DNA from: Camelimonas abortus
Lineage (GTDB): Bacteria; Pseudomonadota; Alphaproteobacteria; Rhizobiales; Beijerinckiaceae
Reading direction: 5' to 3' (one strand)
Assembly (NCBI RefSeq): GCF_042647165.1
Contig: NZ_JBHRUV010000095.1
DNA length: 26,330 nucleotides
Shown: piece by piece, positions 7,330-15,746 of the stretch
Layout of the letters: every line of letters starts with the position of its first letter
How positions within the stretch are numbered: position 1 is the first letter of the stretch
The notes under the pieces: generated by a model
Seen by the model: the letters and a program-made list of their open reading frames with translations, nothing else
Databases searched by the model: none
Told to the model about the DNA's origin: nothing
Position numbers and translations under genes: made by a program

Positions 7330-8793
7330 TCAGCCCTGGGCCACGAAGCAGGAGCCGCCGAGCGACTTCAGCTGCTGGCAGAGGTTCACCGCGTCCTCCC
7401 GGCTCAGGCCCGGCACGCGCAGGCGATAGACGGTGCGGCCGTTGGACTCGGCCCGCACCACGGCGGTGGCGTAGCCGGACAGCACCGTGAACCGGCGCTT
7501 GAGGCTGGCGGCGAGTTTGCGCGCCTCCTCCTCCGAGCCGGGCGCGCCGAGCTGGACGGCGAAGCCGCCCCTGCCGGCCTGCGCCTTCGGCGCCGGCCTG
7601 GCCGCAACGGCGTCGGCGCGGCCCACCGAGCCGGTGGTGGTGGAATCAAAGCCGCCCTGCGGCGCGCGCTCGGCGATTTTTGCCGCAGCCTGCGGGGCGT
7701 GGCCCTGCGGCTGGGCCTGCGCCGCGCGCACGGGCGCGGACTGCGACTTCGCCGCCGGCGTGGCCGGCGCCGCGGCGGCGCCGGACGGCTGGCTCTCGCG
7801 CACCTTGCCGTCCGGACCGATGGAGACGGTGCGCACGCGGCGCGGCTCGCCGAGCCCCTCGCGCGGATCGCGATTGCCGCCGGCCACCGGCAGCGGCGCC
7901 ACGCCGCCTCCGAACGTCGCCACCTCGCCCGCCTCCGACGGCAGGCGGCCGGCGGCGATGGCGGCGGCGCGCTGCTGGCGCAGCGTCTGCTCCACGTCCA
8001 CCGGCTGCTCGTTGTTGGCCACGACGCGGGTGTTGGCCGGCGGGCCCGCCAGCTGCTCGTAAATTTCCTTGGTGGACAGGGGCTCGGCGGCGTTTTCCGC
8101 CGGCGGGCGCACCTTCACCGGCTGGGCGTCGGCGTGAATGGTGGGCGCGTCCCCCTCAGCGACGCCGCCAGGGCCGCTCATGGCGTACCAGCCGGCGGAG
8201 CCGGCGACGCACAGGGCGACCACCGCCGCGGCGGCGTAAAGCGGCCGGCGCGACGGACGGCGACGGCGCAGCCGCGCCCCCTCCAGCGCCACCAGCGGAT
8301 CGGGATCCAGCTCCGGACCGGCGCCGGCCGGAGCCTCCCACGCAGCGCCATGACCAGCGCCCCACGCCGCGCCATGAGCGGAGACATGACCAGCGACATG
8401 GCCGCCGTCGTGACCGCCATCATGACCGCCGCCCCGGGCGGCGTGACCCGTGGCCGCCAGCGGCGCTTCCGGCCGGGCGGCGAAGCCGTGGCCGGCCGCC
8501 TGCGCCGGGCCGGCCTGCGGAGCGGGTCCGGAGCCCGCCGCGCCGGCGACGCCGCCGTCCCACTGAGGGACAGGCTCCGGCGGAGGCGCCGCCAGCGCCG
8601 GCGAGCGCAGCAGTTCACGGAAACGGTCGTTCTGTCCGACGATACGCGCCAGCTCGGCGAGACGGGCGTCCTCGGCCGGCTGCTGGCGGGGCTCCGGCGC
8701 AGGACCGGCGAGCCCCAGTTCAGCCTCGAGGGCCCCGAGCACCTGCGCGTCGCGCGCCGCGGCGTCGTCGCGGTAGCTGGATTGGTGAGTCAT
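7330..8793 (-). CDS. SPOR domain-containing membrane protein
   Basis: A bitopic inner-membrane protein of 487 residues. The first 180 or so residues are cytoplasmic, rich in Ala, Pro and Gln, and contain a Gly/His segment at about residues 114-151 with repeated HDGGHDGGHVAGH spacing. One membrane helix lies at about 186-205 (YAAAAVVALCVAGSAGWYAM). A long periplasmic linker and a C-terminal SPOR domain follow (about 406-487, GGFAVQLGAPGSEEEARKLA to GGSCFVAQG). SPOR domains bind denuded glycan strands at the septum, so a division or peptidoglycan-remodelling role is likely. The ATG at 8791-8793 is preferred; an in-frame GTG at 8829 would add 12 residues and has a poor binding site. It sits between argS and nagZ, as in most relatives. 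Confidence 0.9.
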   Translation of the reverse strand: MTHQSSYRDDAAARDAQVLGALEAELGLAGPAPEPRQQPAEDARLAELARIVGQNDRFRELLRSPALAAPPPEPVPQWDGGVAGAAGSGPAPQAGPAQAAGHGFAARPEAPLAATGHAARGGGHDGGHDGGHVAGHVSAHGAAWGAGHGAAWEAPAGAGPELDPDPLVALEGARLRRRRPSRRPLYAAAAVVALCVAGSAGWYAMSGPGGVAEGDAPTIHADAQPVKVRPPAENAAEPLSTKEIYEQLAGPPANTRVVANNEQPVDVEQTLRQQRAAAIAAGRLPSEAGEVATFGGGVAPLPVAGGNRDPREGLGEPRRVRTVSIGPDGKVRESQPSGAAAAPATPAAKSQSAPVRAAQAQPQGHAPQAAAKIAERAPQGGFDSTTTGSVGRADAVAARPAPKAQAGRGGFAVQLGAPGSEEEARKLAASLKRRFTVLSGYATAVVRAESNGRTVYRLRVPGLSREDAVNLCQQLKSLGGSCFVAQG

Positions 8794-8865
8794 CGGCGCG
8801 TTCCGTATCCTTGAGAGTTGTGGCTTCACGAAACGCGCCGCCTGCTGCGACGGGACGTCCGCCGC

Positions 8866-10626
8866 TCAGCGCATTTCGTCCGGCGCTCCGACTCCGAGAA
8901 GACCCAGACCCGAAGCAAGCACCGCGCGGACAGCCCCGACGAGCGCCAGCCGCGCCATGGTCAACTCTGGATACTCCGGGTTAACAAAGCGTAAGCCATA
9001 ATCGTCACGTCCGCGGTTCCAGAAACTGTGGAACGCGCTGGCCAGATCGTAGAGGTAAAAGGCCACGCGATGCGGCTCATGCGCGGCCGCCGCGGCCGTG
9101 ATCACCCGCGGATACTGGGCCAGCCAGCGCATCAGCTCCGCCTCGGCGCCGGAGGCGAGCAGGCGGAGATCAGCGCCGGCGAGCGCCGCGCCGCTGAAGT
9201 CGCGGCCGGGGAACGCCTCCGCCGCCTGGCGAAACACCGAGGCGCAGCGCGCATGCGCGTACTGCACGTAAAATACCGGGTTATCCTTGGACTGTTCAAC
9301 CACTTTCGCAAGATCGAAGTCCAGCTGGGCGTCGTTCTTGCGGAACAGCATCATGAAGCGGACCGGATCCGGGCCAACCTCATCAATCACGTCACGAAGC
9401 GTCACGAAGTCACCGGAACGCTTGGACATTTTCACCTGCTCGCCGTCGCGCAGCAGGCGCACCATCTGGCACAGCTTCACGTCCAGGGTCGCGGCCCCGC
9501 CGGTGACGGCCTTCACCGCGGCGTGCATGCGCTTCACGTAACCGCCGTGGTCTGCGCCCCAGACGTCGATCATCACCGGGAAGCCGCGCAGGAACTTGGA
9601 GCGGTGATAGGCGATGTCGGCGGCGAAATAGGTGTAGGAGCCGTCGGACTTCAGCAGCGGCCGGTCGATGTCGTCGCCGAAGGCGGTGGCGCGGAACAGG
9701 GTCTGCTCGCGGTCCTCCCAGTCCTCCACCGGCTGGCCCTTGGGCGGCGGCAGGCGGCCCTCATAGACCAGGTCGCGGCCGCGCAGTTCGGCGATGGTGG
9801 CGGCGATCTGGTCGCCCTCCGGGCCGCGGCCCAGCGAACGCTCCGAGAAGAACACGTCGTGATGGATGCCGATGGCGGCGAGATCGTCGCGGATCATCGC
9901 CATCATGGCGTCGATGGCGGCGTCACGGACGATGGGCAGCCATTCACTCTCCGGCATGGCGAGCAGCTTCCCGCCATGGGCCCGGGCCAGCGCCTCGCCC
10001 ACCGGCTTCAGATAGTCGCCCGGATAGAGGCCGGGCGGGATCTCGCCGATGTCCTCGCCCAGCGCCTCGCGGTAGCGCAGGTAGGCCGAGCGGCCGAGCA
10101 CGTCCACCTGGGCGCCGGCGTCATTGATGTAGTACTCGCGGGTCACCTCATGACCGGCGGCGGCGAGCAGGTTGGCGAGGGCGTCGCCGAACACCGCGCC
10201 GCGGCCATGGCCCACATGCATCGGCCCGGTGGGATTGGCCGAGACGTACTCCACATTGACCTTGCCCTTGCCCGGCGCACCGCGCCCGTACGCCTCGGGC
10301 GCGCTCACGACGCTTTTCAGGACGTCGGCGTAAACCTCTGGTTTCAGGCGGATATTGATGAAACCCGGCCCGGCGACCTCTATGGCCGCCACGCCGTCCT
10401 CCTCCGCCAGGGCGGGGCTGATGCGCTCGGCCAGCGCCCGCGGGCTGGTCTTGGCCTCCTTCGCCAGCACCATGGCGGCGTTGGTGGCGAGGTCGCCGTG
10501 GCTCATGTCGCGCGGGGGCTCCACCACGACGCGCGAGAGATCAAGGCCAGCCGGCAGCCCGCCGCTGGCCGAAAGCCGCCCGAGAACCGCTTTCAGGCGC
10601 TGCTCGTAAAGGTCAAAAATGTTCAT
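8866..10626 (-). CDS. argS: Arginine--tRNA ligase
   Basis: A class I aminoacyl-tRNA synthetase charging tRNA-Arg; the 586-residue product has the normal length. The N-terminal Add-1 domain starts MNIFDLYEQRLKAVL and includes PPRDMSHGDLATNAAM. The HIGH-type motif is PTGPMHVGHGRG (HVGH at 137-140) and the KMSKS-type motif is VKMSKRSGDFVTL near residue 400. The C-terminal DALR anticodon-binding domain is recognisable from NPVFYVQYAHAR onward and ends in GVGAPDEMR. The frame is open for 34 codons upstream, but the conserved N-terminus fixes the ATG at 10624-10626. The gene lies 151 bases after dgt and 72 bases before the SPOR gene. Confidence 0.98.
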   Translation of the reverse strand: MNIFDLYEQRLKAVLGRLSASGGLPAGLDLSRVVVEPPRDMSHGDLATNAAMVLAKEAKTSPRALAERISPALAEEDGVAAIEVAGPGFINIRLKPEVYADVLKSVVSAPEAYGRGAPGKGKVNVEYVSANPTGPMHVGHGRGAVFGDALANLLAAAGHEVTREYYINDAGAQVDVLGRSAYLRYREALGEDIGEIPPGLYPGDYLKPVGEALARAHGGKLLAMPESEWLPIVRDAAIDAMMAMIRDDLAAIGIHHDVFFSERSLGRGPEGDQIAATIAELRGRDLVYEGRLPPPKGQPVEDWEDREQTLFRATAFGDDIDRPLLKSDGSYTYFAADIAYHRSKFLRGFPVMIDVWGADHGGYVKRMHAAVKAVTGGAATLDVKLCQMVRLLRDGEQVKMSKRSGDFVTLRDVIDEVGPDPVRFMMLFRKNDAQLDFDLAKVVEQSKDNPVFYVQYAHARCASVFRQAAEAFPGRDFSGAALAGADLRLLASGAEAELMRWLAQYPRVITAAAAAHEPHRVAFYLYDLASAFHSFWNRGRDDYGLRFVNPEYPELTMARLALVGAVRAVLASGLGLLGVGAPDEMR

Positions 10627-10777
10627 GATGCGCTTGTTTCTCACGACGCCCGACGGCCGCTGCCGCGACTGGCCTGGCGGAACTGCGTTGCTGGCGCAGC
10701 CAATAGCAGGAGTTTGGCCGCGAGTCATGGCGCGCGGCGATCGCGCCGCCGCCAGACCGTGAGCGCGGCGGCGCCGC

Positions 10778-12025
10778 TTACGGGCCGGCGGCGGTGAGGT
10801 CCGGCGTGGAGCCGAACAGTTCGCGATGGCGGGCCAGGGCGTAGCTGTCGGTCATGCCGGCGATGTAGTCGGCCACGCGCCGGCGCAGACGCAGGCCGGC
10901 CTTCGCCGCCCCGCCGTCCGCCGGCTGCCCGAGATCGGCGCGCCACTCCGGCGGCAGCAGCTGCGGCTCGGCGACGAACCTGCCGTACAGGTCGCGGATG
11001 ATGGCGTCAGCCCCCTCCCGCAGACGCATCATGCGCCGGTGGCGGTACATGTTGGGGAACAGGAAGCGCTTCATGTCCCGGTCCGCGGCCTCGAGGCGCG
11101 GCGAGAAGGCGATCACCGGCTCGCCGGCGCGACGGATGTCATCGGCGCTGCGCGGGGCCAGCCTGTCGAGGCGCCGGCTGCTCTCGGCGATGGCGTCCTC
11201 GACGAAGCGGGTGATGACGCGGCGCACCACCTCATGGATCAGCCGGGCCTTGTCCAGCCCGGGCCAGGCGCGCTCCACCTCGTCCAGCACCCCGGCGAGA
11301 AACGGCGCCCGGCGCAGGTCGGCGATGTCGAACAGCCCGGCGCGCCAGCCGTCGTCGAGATCATGGGCGTTGTAGGCGATGTCGTCGGCCAGGGCGGCGC
11401 ACTGGGCCTCGGCGCTGGCGTGGGTGGTGAGCCACAGGTCGTTGACGGCGTTGTATTCGAGAATGGCCACCGGCACGCCGCGCTCGCGGTACCGGCCGCA
11501 GGGCTCGCCCCTGGCGTCCACCAGCGGGCCGTTATGCTTCACCAGCCCCTCCAGCGTCTCCCAGGTGAGGTTGAGGCCGTCCCAGGCGGCGTAGCGGCGC
11601 TCGAGGCGGGTGACGATGCGCAGCGCCTGGGCGTTGTGGTCAAAGCCGCCGATGTCGCGGGTGCAGTCGTTGAGGGCGTCTTCGCCGGCATGGCCGAAGG
11701 GAGTGTGGCCGAGGTCGTGGGCCAGGGCCACCGCCTCGGCCAGGTCTTCGTCCAGCCCGAGGCAGCGCGCCAGCGCCCGGGCGATCTGGCTCACCTCGAT
11801 GGTGTGGGTGAGGCGCGTGCGGTAATGGTCGCCCTCATGCTGGACGAACACCTGGGTCTTGTGCTTCAGGCGGCGGAACGCGGTGGAATGGATGATGCGG
11901 TCGCGGTCGCGCTGGAACGGGCTGCGGGTGGGCGACGGAGCGTCGGGATGCATGCGGCCGCGGCTTTCCCCGGGATGACAGGCGTAATCCGCCGTCCAGT
12001 GTTCGCCGTGGAGTCTCGCCTGCAT
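10778..12025 (-). CDS. dgt: Deoxyguanosinetriphosphate triphosphohydrolase-like protein
   Basis: An HD-domain enzyme releasing triphosphate from dNTPs. Type 2 members such as this (415 residues) act on several dNTPs and help keep the pool balanced. The conserved core DRDRIIHSTAFRRLKHKTQVF is at residues 40-60, the first metal His at 74 in RTRLTHTIEVSQIAR, and the HD pair at 103-104 in LAHDLGHTPFGHAGE. DDIAYNAHDLDDG further on supplies the fourth ligand. The start is the ATG at 12023-12025 with GGGAGG five bases upstream; the longer open frame upstream lacks family similarity. It is divergent from erpA and is the first gene of the minus-strand series. The pairing of dgt and erpA is common in alphaproteobacteria. 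Confidence 0.95.
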   Translation of the reverse strand: MQARLHGEHWTADYACHPGESRGRMHPDAPSPTRSPFQRDRDRIIHSTAFRRLKHKTQVFVQHEGDHYRTRLTHTIEVSQIARALARCLGLDEDLAEAVALAHDLGHTPFGHAGEDALNDCTRDIGGFDHNAQALRIVTRLERRYAAWDGLNLTWETLEGLVKHNGPLVDARGEPCGRYRERGVPVAILEYNAVNDLWLTTHASAEAQCAALADDIAYNAHDLDDGWRAGLFDIADLRRAPFLAGVLDEVERAWPGLDKARLIHEVVRRVITRFVEDAIAESSRRLDRLAPRSADDIRRAGEPVIAFSPRLEAADRDMKRFLFPNMYRHRRMMRLREGADAIIRDLYGRFVAEPQLLPPEWRADLGQPADGGAAKAGLRLRRRVADYIAGMTDSYALARHRELFGSTPDLTAAGP

Positions 12026-12194
12026 TCCGCCCTCCCTGGTGGTTGAAGCAAGGACGCCCGGGACATACCTTTCAGTTCTCCGGCGGGAAAGCCCCGCGAG
12101 TCCGCGTGGCGGGCGCGCAGGCGCCGGCGGAGCGGCCCGCGGCGGCGCTCCGGCGCGACGGCTGCGCCGGCGCCCCGGGCGAAACACGAGAGAC
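12026..12194. promoter_or_regulatory. Divergent intergenic region, dgt / erpA
   Basis: This 169-base gap must hold the start signals for both dgt and erpA. A GC-rich hairpin lies inside: GCGCC (12121-12125) and GGAGC (12129-12133) pair with GCTCC (12147-12151) and GGCGC (12152-12156), with a three-base bulge. I cannot point to convincing -35/-10 pairs on either strand. Confidence 0.4.
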
Positions 12195-12527
12195 ATGCGC
12201 ATGCAGGACGTGACTGTCACCGAACGCGCCGCCAGGCGCATCAGGCAGGTGCTCGCCGGCGAGCCGGAGGGCGCCATGCTGCGCGTCAGCGTCAACGGCG
12301 GCGGCTGCTCCGGATTCCGCTATGACTTCGACGTCGCCCGCACGCGCGCCGACGACGACATCGTGATCGAGCGCGACGGCGCCGGCGTGCTGATCGACCC
12401 GGTGTCGATCGAATACATGCGCGGCGCGGTGATCGATTTTGTGGACGACCTGATGGGGCAGTCGTTCCGGATCGACAATCCCAACGCCACCGCTTCGTGC
12501 GGCTGCGGCGTGTCGTTCACGCTGTAA
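12195..12527 (+). CDS. erpA: Iron-sulfur cluster insertion protein, ErpA/HesB family
   Basis: An A-type carrier that receives an Fe-S cluster and passes it to target apoproteins. The product has 110 residues. The three ligand cysteines are present: Cys38 in NGGGCSGFRYDF, and Cys102 and Cys104 in ATASCGCGVSFTL. The preceding NPNAT is typical of ErpA and HesB proteins. The start may be the ATG at 12195 or the ATG two codons later at 12201; a GAGAG lies just ahead of both. The gene is divergent from dgt and followed by its own terminator, so it is probably transcribed alone. The exact subfamily (ErpA, IscA or SufA) is judged from context and sequence only. Confidence 0.93.
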   Translation: MRMQDVTVTERAARRIRQVLAGEPEGAMLRVSVNGGGCSGFRYDFDVARTRADDDIVIERDGAGVLIDPVSIEYMRGAVIDFVDDLMGQSFRIDNPNATASCGCGVSFTL

Positions 12528-12570
12528 GGCCCGCCGCGCCGTGACGGCCCGGAACGGCGCGTCGCGGCCG

Positions 12571-12613
12571 GCGGCGGCGCAGGCGCGTGACGCGCCGGCG
12601 CCGTTTTTCTTTT
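12571..12613 (+). terminator. Intrinsic terminator after erpA
   Basis: GGCGCG (12582-12587), loop TGA, CGCGCC (12591-12596), with an outer CGGCG/CGCCG pairing, run into TTTTTCTTTT at 12604-12613. This is the clearest stem plus T-run on the plus strand upstream of position 15000, beginning 44 bases after the erpA stop. Confidence 0.75.
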
Positions 12614-12798
12614 CACCCGCCGTGCGCTCCGCCCGTCCGGCCCCGCCGGGGCGCGGGGCGGCGGACCGATGTCAGGCGCGGCCGGCGGCGAAAGGCGGCG
12701 ATCGCTCCCATGGCCTGCGGCCGGCGCCTGAAACCACGTGAGAGGAGCCGGCGCGCGCCGGCTGACGCCGGCAGCCCGGCGCCACAGGGGGATCGTTC

Positions 12799-14895
12799 AT
12801 GTCGCCACATCCGTCCAGCTCCCGCAGCAGCGAAACCGGCGCGGCCGGGAGCGCCCGCCCGCGCCGGGGGCGCGGAATTATCGCCTCCGGCGCCGCCGCC
12901 GTCGTCGTCTCCGGCGTGGCGCTGGCGGCCGTGGCGCAGTGGACGGCGCACCGGGTGCGCGCCAGCCTCGAGGACGCCGGCCTGCGCGTGGCGGAGATTA
13001 CGGTCAATCCGCTCTCGGGCGCGGTGACCGTCGACGGGCTGGACGCCCGCCACGACGGCGTGCGGGTGCAGGTGGGTTCGGTGGAGACGGCGGCGGCGCC
13101 CTTCGCCCTCGCCTCGCCGGCCGAAGCGGCGACCACGGTGACGCTCACCGACCTCGTCATCACCACGCCCACGGCCACGGTGCGCATTCCGCGGCTGGAG
13201 GCCAGCGGCGACAATGTGGACGAGGCGCGGCTGCGGGCGCTGTTCGACAGGGACAGCGCCACGCCGCTGGCGGAGCGCTTCGCCGCCCTTTCGGCGGCGC
13301 GGGTGACCATGCCGGAAGTGACGGTGGAGCAGAAGAACGGCGACGTCTCCTCCACGTTCCGCCTGCAGCAGGTCAGCGTCACCGGCCTGAAGGACGGCGT
13401 CGCCAGCCAGGCGGCCAGCGCCGCGGCCACCTTCGAGACCCGCGCCGGCGGCCAGACGGTTTCCGGCTCCACCGGCGAATCCGTGACCACGGACGTGCAT
13501 GTGGCGCATCTGGCGCGCGTGTACACGGAAGCCGCCGCCAGCGACGCCGACCGGACGCCGCGCCCGGTGTACGGCTCCTTCGTCGCCCGCGACATCCGCG
13601 TCTCGGCCCGTGACGGCCAGTTCGCCATCGCCAGCGTGTCGGGGCGGGATTTCCGCATGGGCCTGACCAGCCAGCCGCTGCTGGCGCTGGGCGCAGCGAT
13701 CGAGAAGGTGAAGGATCCCGAGGCGCTGCCGCCGAAAGAGCGCGCCGCCTATTTCCGCCACATGGCCGAGCTGGTGGGGGCGCTCTCCCTTGGCGAAGGC
13801 GCGCTGGAGGGGCTCAGCTTCGACCTTGCGGTCCCCGCGGACGCGGATGAGGACGGCGGGGAAAAGGCGGAGGGCGCGGCGGGCAGGCGCGTGCGCGGCG
13901 CCGTCGCCCGCATCGCCGTCACCGGCGGAGACTCCGGCGCCCTGACGGCGACGGGCGTGAAGACCTCCACGCCGGACGGCGGCGAGGTGGCGCTGGCCTC
14001 GGCCAGCCTTTCCGGCCTCGGCGCCCCGGCGCTGGCCCGCCATCTCCGCGCCGTGGCCGAGGCGGCGGAGCGCGGCGCCGGCGCCGACGACGCCTTCTCC
14101 GCCCTCGCCTTCTCCGGCCGCTTCAGCCTCGGCGGCCTCGCCGTGGACATTCCCGGCGACAGGCCGTCCGGCCGGGTGAAGTTCACGCTGAAAGCCTATG
14201 ACGGCTCCTATCAGGATCCGGTCAACGGCGTGCCCACCCGCATCGACGCCCGCCTCGACAGCCTCGTCGTCGACCTGCCGCCGGAGGCCCCGGACGGCGG
14301 CGACGACGCGGACGCCCTGAACGACGCCGTGCGCAGGCTGCGGGCCATGGGCTACGACCGCGTCGACTTCTCTGCGCGGGTTGAAGGCTCCTGGGAGGCG
14401 GCGACGAAAACCCTGCGCATCGGCGACGTGTCGTTCAGCGTCGCCGACATGGGCGGCGCGCGTCTCGGCGGCCTGCTCGGCGACGTCAGCAGCGAGCTGT
14501 TCAGCGCCGACGCCGACCGCGCCCAGGCGGCGCTGATGGCGGCGCGGCTGAAGAAACTCACCCTGAACGTCACCGACGGCGGCCTTGGCGGCCGGTTCGC
14601 GGCGCTGCAGGCGAAGGAGCAGAACGGCGAGCCGGGCGCGGTGCGCGCCGGCTGGGCGACGCTGGCGCAGCTGCTTCTGCCCTCGGTGCTGGGCGCCAGC
14701 GAAGGCGCGCTCGAGCTCTCCCGCGCCCTCGGCGACTTCATCCGCCGCAGCGGCTCGCTCAGCGTCACCCTGACCTCGAAGAACCCCGCCGGCGACCCGG
14801 TCGGCGAGATCGTCGGGCCGGCGCTGGCCGGCGATCCGCAGGCGCTGTTCCGCCAGCTCCAGGTTCAGGCGGAGGCGCAGGCGGGGCCGCGGTGA
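12799..14895 (+). CDS. Membrane-anchored periplasmic protein of unknown function (AsmA-like?)
   Basis: A 698-residue protein I do not recognise by name. Residues 1-26 are Ser/Arg-rich and cytoplasmic, and about 27-47 form one membrane helix (IIASGAAAVVVSGVALAAVA). The rest should be periplasmic. The segment after the helix, VNPLSGAVTVDGLDARHDG, then repeated short stretches such as VTLTDLVITTPTATVRIPRL, FSLGGLAVDIP and IGDVSFSVADMGGARLGGL, look like the beta-repeat style of AsmA/TamB or DUF748 proteins; this is a resemblance only. An acidic insert (ADADEDGGEKAEG) lies near residue 355. AGGGGG seven bases before the ATG supports the start. It stands between the erpA terminator and its own terminator, so it looks monocistronic. 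The long antisense frame across it is Arg/His/Gly-rich and treated as a shadow. Confidence 0.8.
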   Translation: MSPHPSSSRSSETGAAGSARPRRGRGIIASGAAAVVVSGVALAAVAQWTAHRVRASLEDAGLRVAEITVNPLSGAVTVDGLDARHDGVRVQVGSVETAAAPFALASPAEAATTVTLTDLVITTPTATVRIPRLEASGDNVDEARLRALFDRDSATPLAERFAALSAARVTMPEVTVEQKNGDVSSTFRLQQVSVTGLKDGVASQAASAAATFETRAGGQTVSGSTGESVTTDVHVAHLARVYTEAAASDADRTPRPVYGSFVARDIRVSARDGQFAIASVSGRDFRMGLTSQPLLALGAAIEKVKDPEALPPKERAAYFRHMAELVGALSLGEGALEGLSFDLAVPADADEDGGEKAEGAAGRRVRGAVARIAVTGGDSGALTATGVKTSTPDGGEVALASASLSGLGAPALARHLRAVAEAAERGAGADDAFSALAFSGRFSLGGLAVDIPGDRPSGRVKFTLKAYDGSYQDPVNGVPTRIDARLDSLVVDLPPEAPDGGDDADALNDAVRRLRAMGYDRVDFSARVEGSWEAATKTLRIGDVSFSVADMGGARLGGLLGDVSSELFSADADRAQAALMAARLKKLTLNVTDGGLGGRFAALQAKEQNGEPGAVRAGWATLAQLLLPSVLGASEGALELSRALGDFIRRSGSLSVTLTSKNPAGDPVGEIVGPALAGDPQALFRQLQVQAEAQAGPR

Positions 14896-14938
14896 CGGCG
14901 GCCGGGGTTTTCGCCCGGCCTGCTTTGGCATAATCATG

Positions 14939-14972
14939 CCGGGCGTCGCGACCTGCGACGCCCGGTCTGTTT
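14939..14972 (+). terminator. Intrinsic terminator after the AsmA-like gene
   Basis: CCGGGCGTCGC (14939-14949) and GCGACGCCCGG (14955-14965) form a perfect 11-bp stem with loop GACCT, followed by TCTGTTTC. It begins 44 bases after the stop at 14895 and separates that gene from the acetyltransferase. Confidence 0.65.
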
Positions 14973-15012
14973 CGGGACGGCGCCCGCGGCCGCGCGGCGG
15001 CCGGCGCGGTGC

Positions 15013-15032
15013 GGGGGGGGGGGGGGGGGGGG
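15013..15032 (+). repeat. Homopolymer of 20 G before the acetyltransferase gene
   Basis: An uninterrupted run of 20 G ends 10 bases before the acetyltransferase ATG and two bases before its GGAG binding site. It lies after the upstream terminator, so in the leader or promoter of that gene. Runs of this length slip easily during replication and are classic contingency elements; they are also prone to sequencing error, so the exact length is uncertain. Confidence 0.95.
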
Positions 15033-15042
15033 ATGGAGCGCA

Positions 15043-15660
15043 ATGGGGCTGATCGGACGGCTGCTGAATCCGCACAACGAGACACGCGTCCACCTGAAGA
15101 AGCTGGCGAAGAAGCGCGGCTTCGAGATCGGCGCCTACAGCTACGGCCGGCCCAAGGTGCGCTTCGCCGAATCCGGCGCGCCGCTCAGCATCGGCCGCTA
15201 CTGCTCCATCGCCGACAAGGTGGAGATCCTGCTCGGCGGCAACCACCGCACCGACTGGGTGTCCACCTTTCCCTTCCCGGCCTTTCCTGACGTGTGGCCC
15301 GGCGCGGAGAGCGACTATCACGCCACCGCCGGCGGGGTGAGCATCGGCCATGACGTGTGGCTGGGCTCCGGCTGCATCATTCTCTCGGGCGTCGCCATCG
15401 GCCATGGCGCGGTGGTGGCGGCGCGGGCGGTGGTGACGAAGGACGTGCCGCCCTACGCCATCGTCGGTGGCAATCCGGCGCGGATCATCCGCTACCGCTT
15501 CAGCGACCGCGACATTGAGGCGCTGCTGGAAAGCGCCTGGTGGGACCTGCCGAAGGAACAGGTGCAGCGCCTGCTGCCGCTGCTGCAGGGGCCGGACGTG
15601 CGCGCCTTCTGCGCCGCGGTGAAACGCATCCGCGCCGGCGAAGAGCCCGTCACCGGCTGA
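15043..15660 (+). CDS. CatB/Vat-like hexapeptide-repeat O-acetyltransferase
   Basis: A 205-residue acetyl-CoA-dependent transferase with a left-handed beta-helix. Hexapeptide repeats are clear: LSIGRYCSIADKVEILLGGNH at about 48-68, then VSIGHDVWLGSGCIILSGVAIGHGAVVAARAVVTKDVPPYAIVGGNPAR at about 98-146. The loop GGNHRTDWVSTFPF between them carries the catalytic His in the xenobiotic/streptogramin acetyltransferase (XAT) group. The C-terminal helix ends in SAWWDLPKEQ, also typical. Members acetylate antibiotics (chloramphenicol, streptogramins) or sugars of surface polysaccharides. With glycosyltransferase and acyltransferase genes close by, a sugar substrate seems likelier, but the sequence does not decide. 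GGAG lies four bases before the ATG. An out-of-frame ATG at 15033 directly follows the G-run. Confidence 0.9.
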   Translation: MGLIGRLLNPHNETRVHLKKLAKKRGFEIGAYSYGRPKVRFAESGAPLSIGRYCSIADKVEILLGGNHRTDWVSTFPFPAFPDVWPGAESDYHATAGGVSIGHDVWLGSGCIILSGVAIGHGAVVAARAVVTKDVPPYAIVGGNPARIIRYRFSDRDIEALLESAWWDLPKEQVQRLLPLLQGPDVRAFCAAVKRIRAGEEPVTG

Positions 15661-15700
15661 ACGCGCCCGCCGGTCCGGCGCCGGCCGCGCGGTCTCTCCC

Positions 15701-15729
15701 CTTGTGCGCGGGCCATTTCCGGAATACAC
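15701..15729 (+). promoter_or_regulatory. Weak promoter candidate for metA
   Basis: TTGTGC (15702-15707) and ATACAC (15724-15729) are 16 bases apart and loosely resemble sigma-70 boxes. A transcript starting near 15736 would contain the whole structured leader before metA. Confidence 0.25.
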
Positions 15730-15746
15730 AGGGCGCAACATCAGGA

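Noticed and set aside
12613..15741. A 1042-codon open frame on the minus strand
   Set aside because: It lies antisense to the AsmA-like and acetyltransferase genes and is made of Arg, His, Gly and Ala, the usual pattern of a shadow frame in GC-rich DNA. The plus-strand genes have binding sites, recognisable domains or a membrane helix, and terminators.
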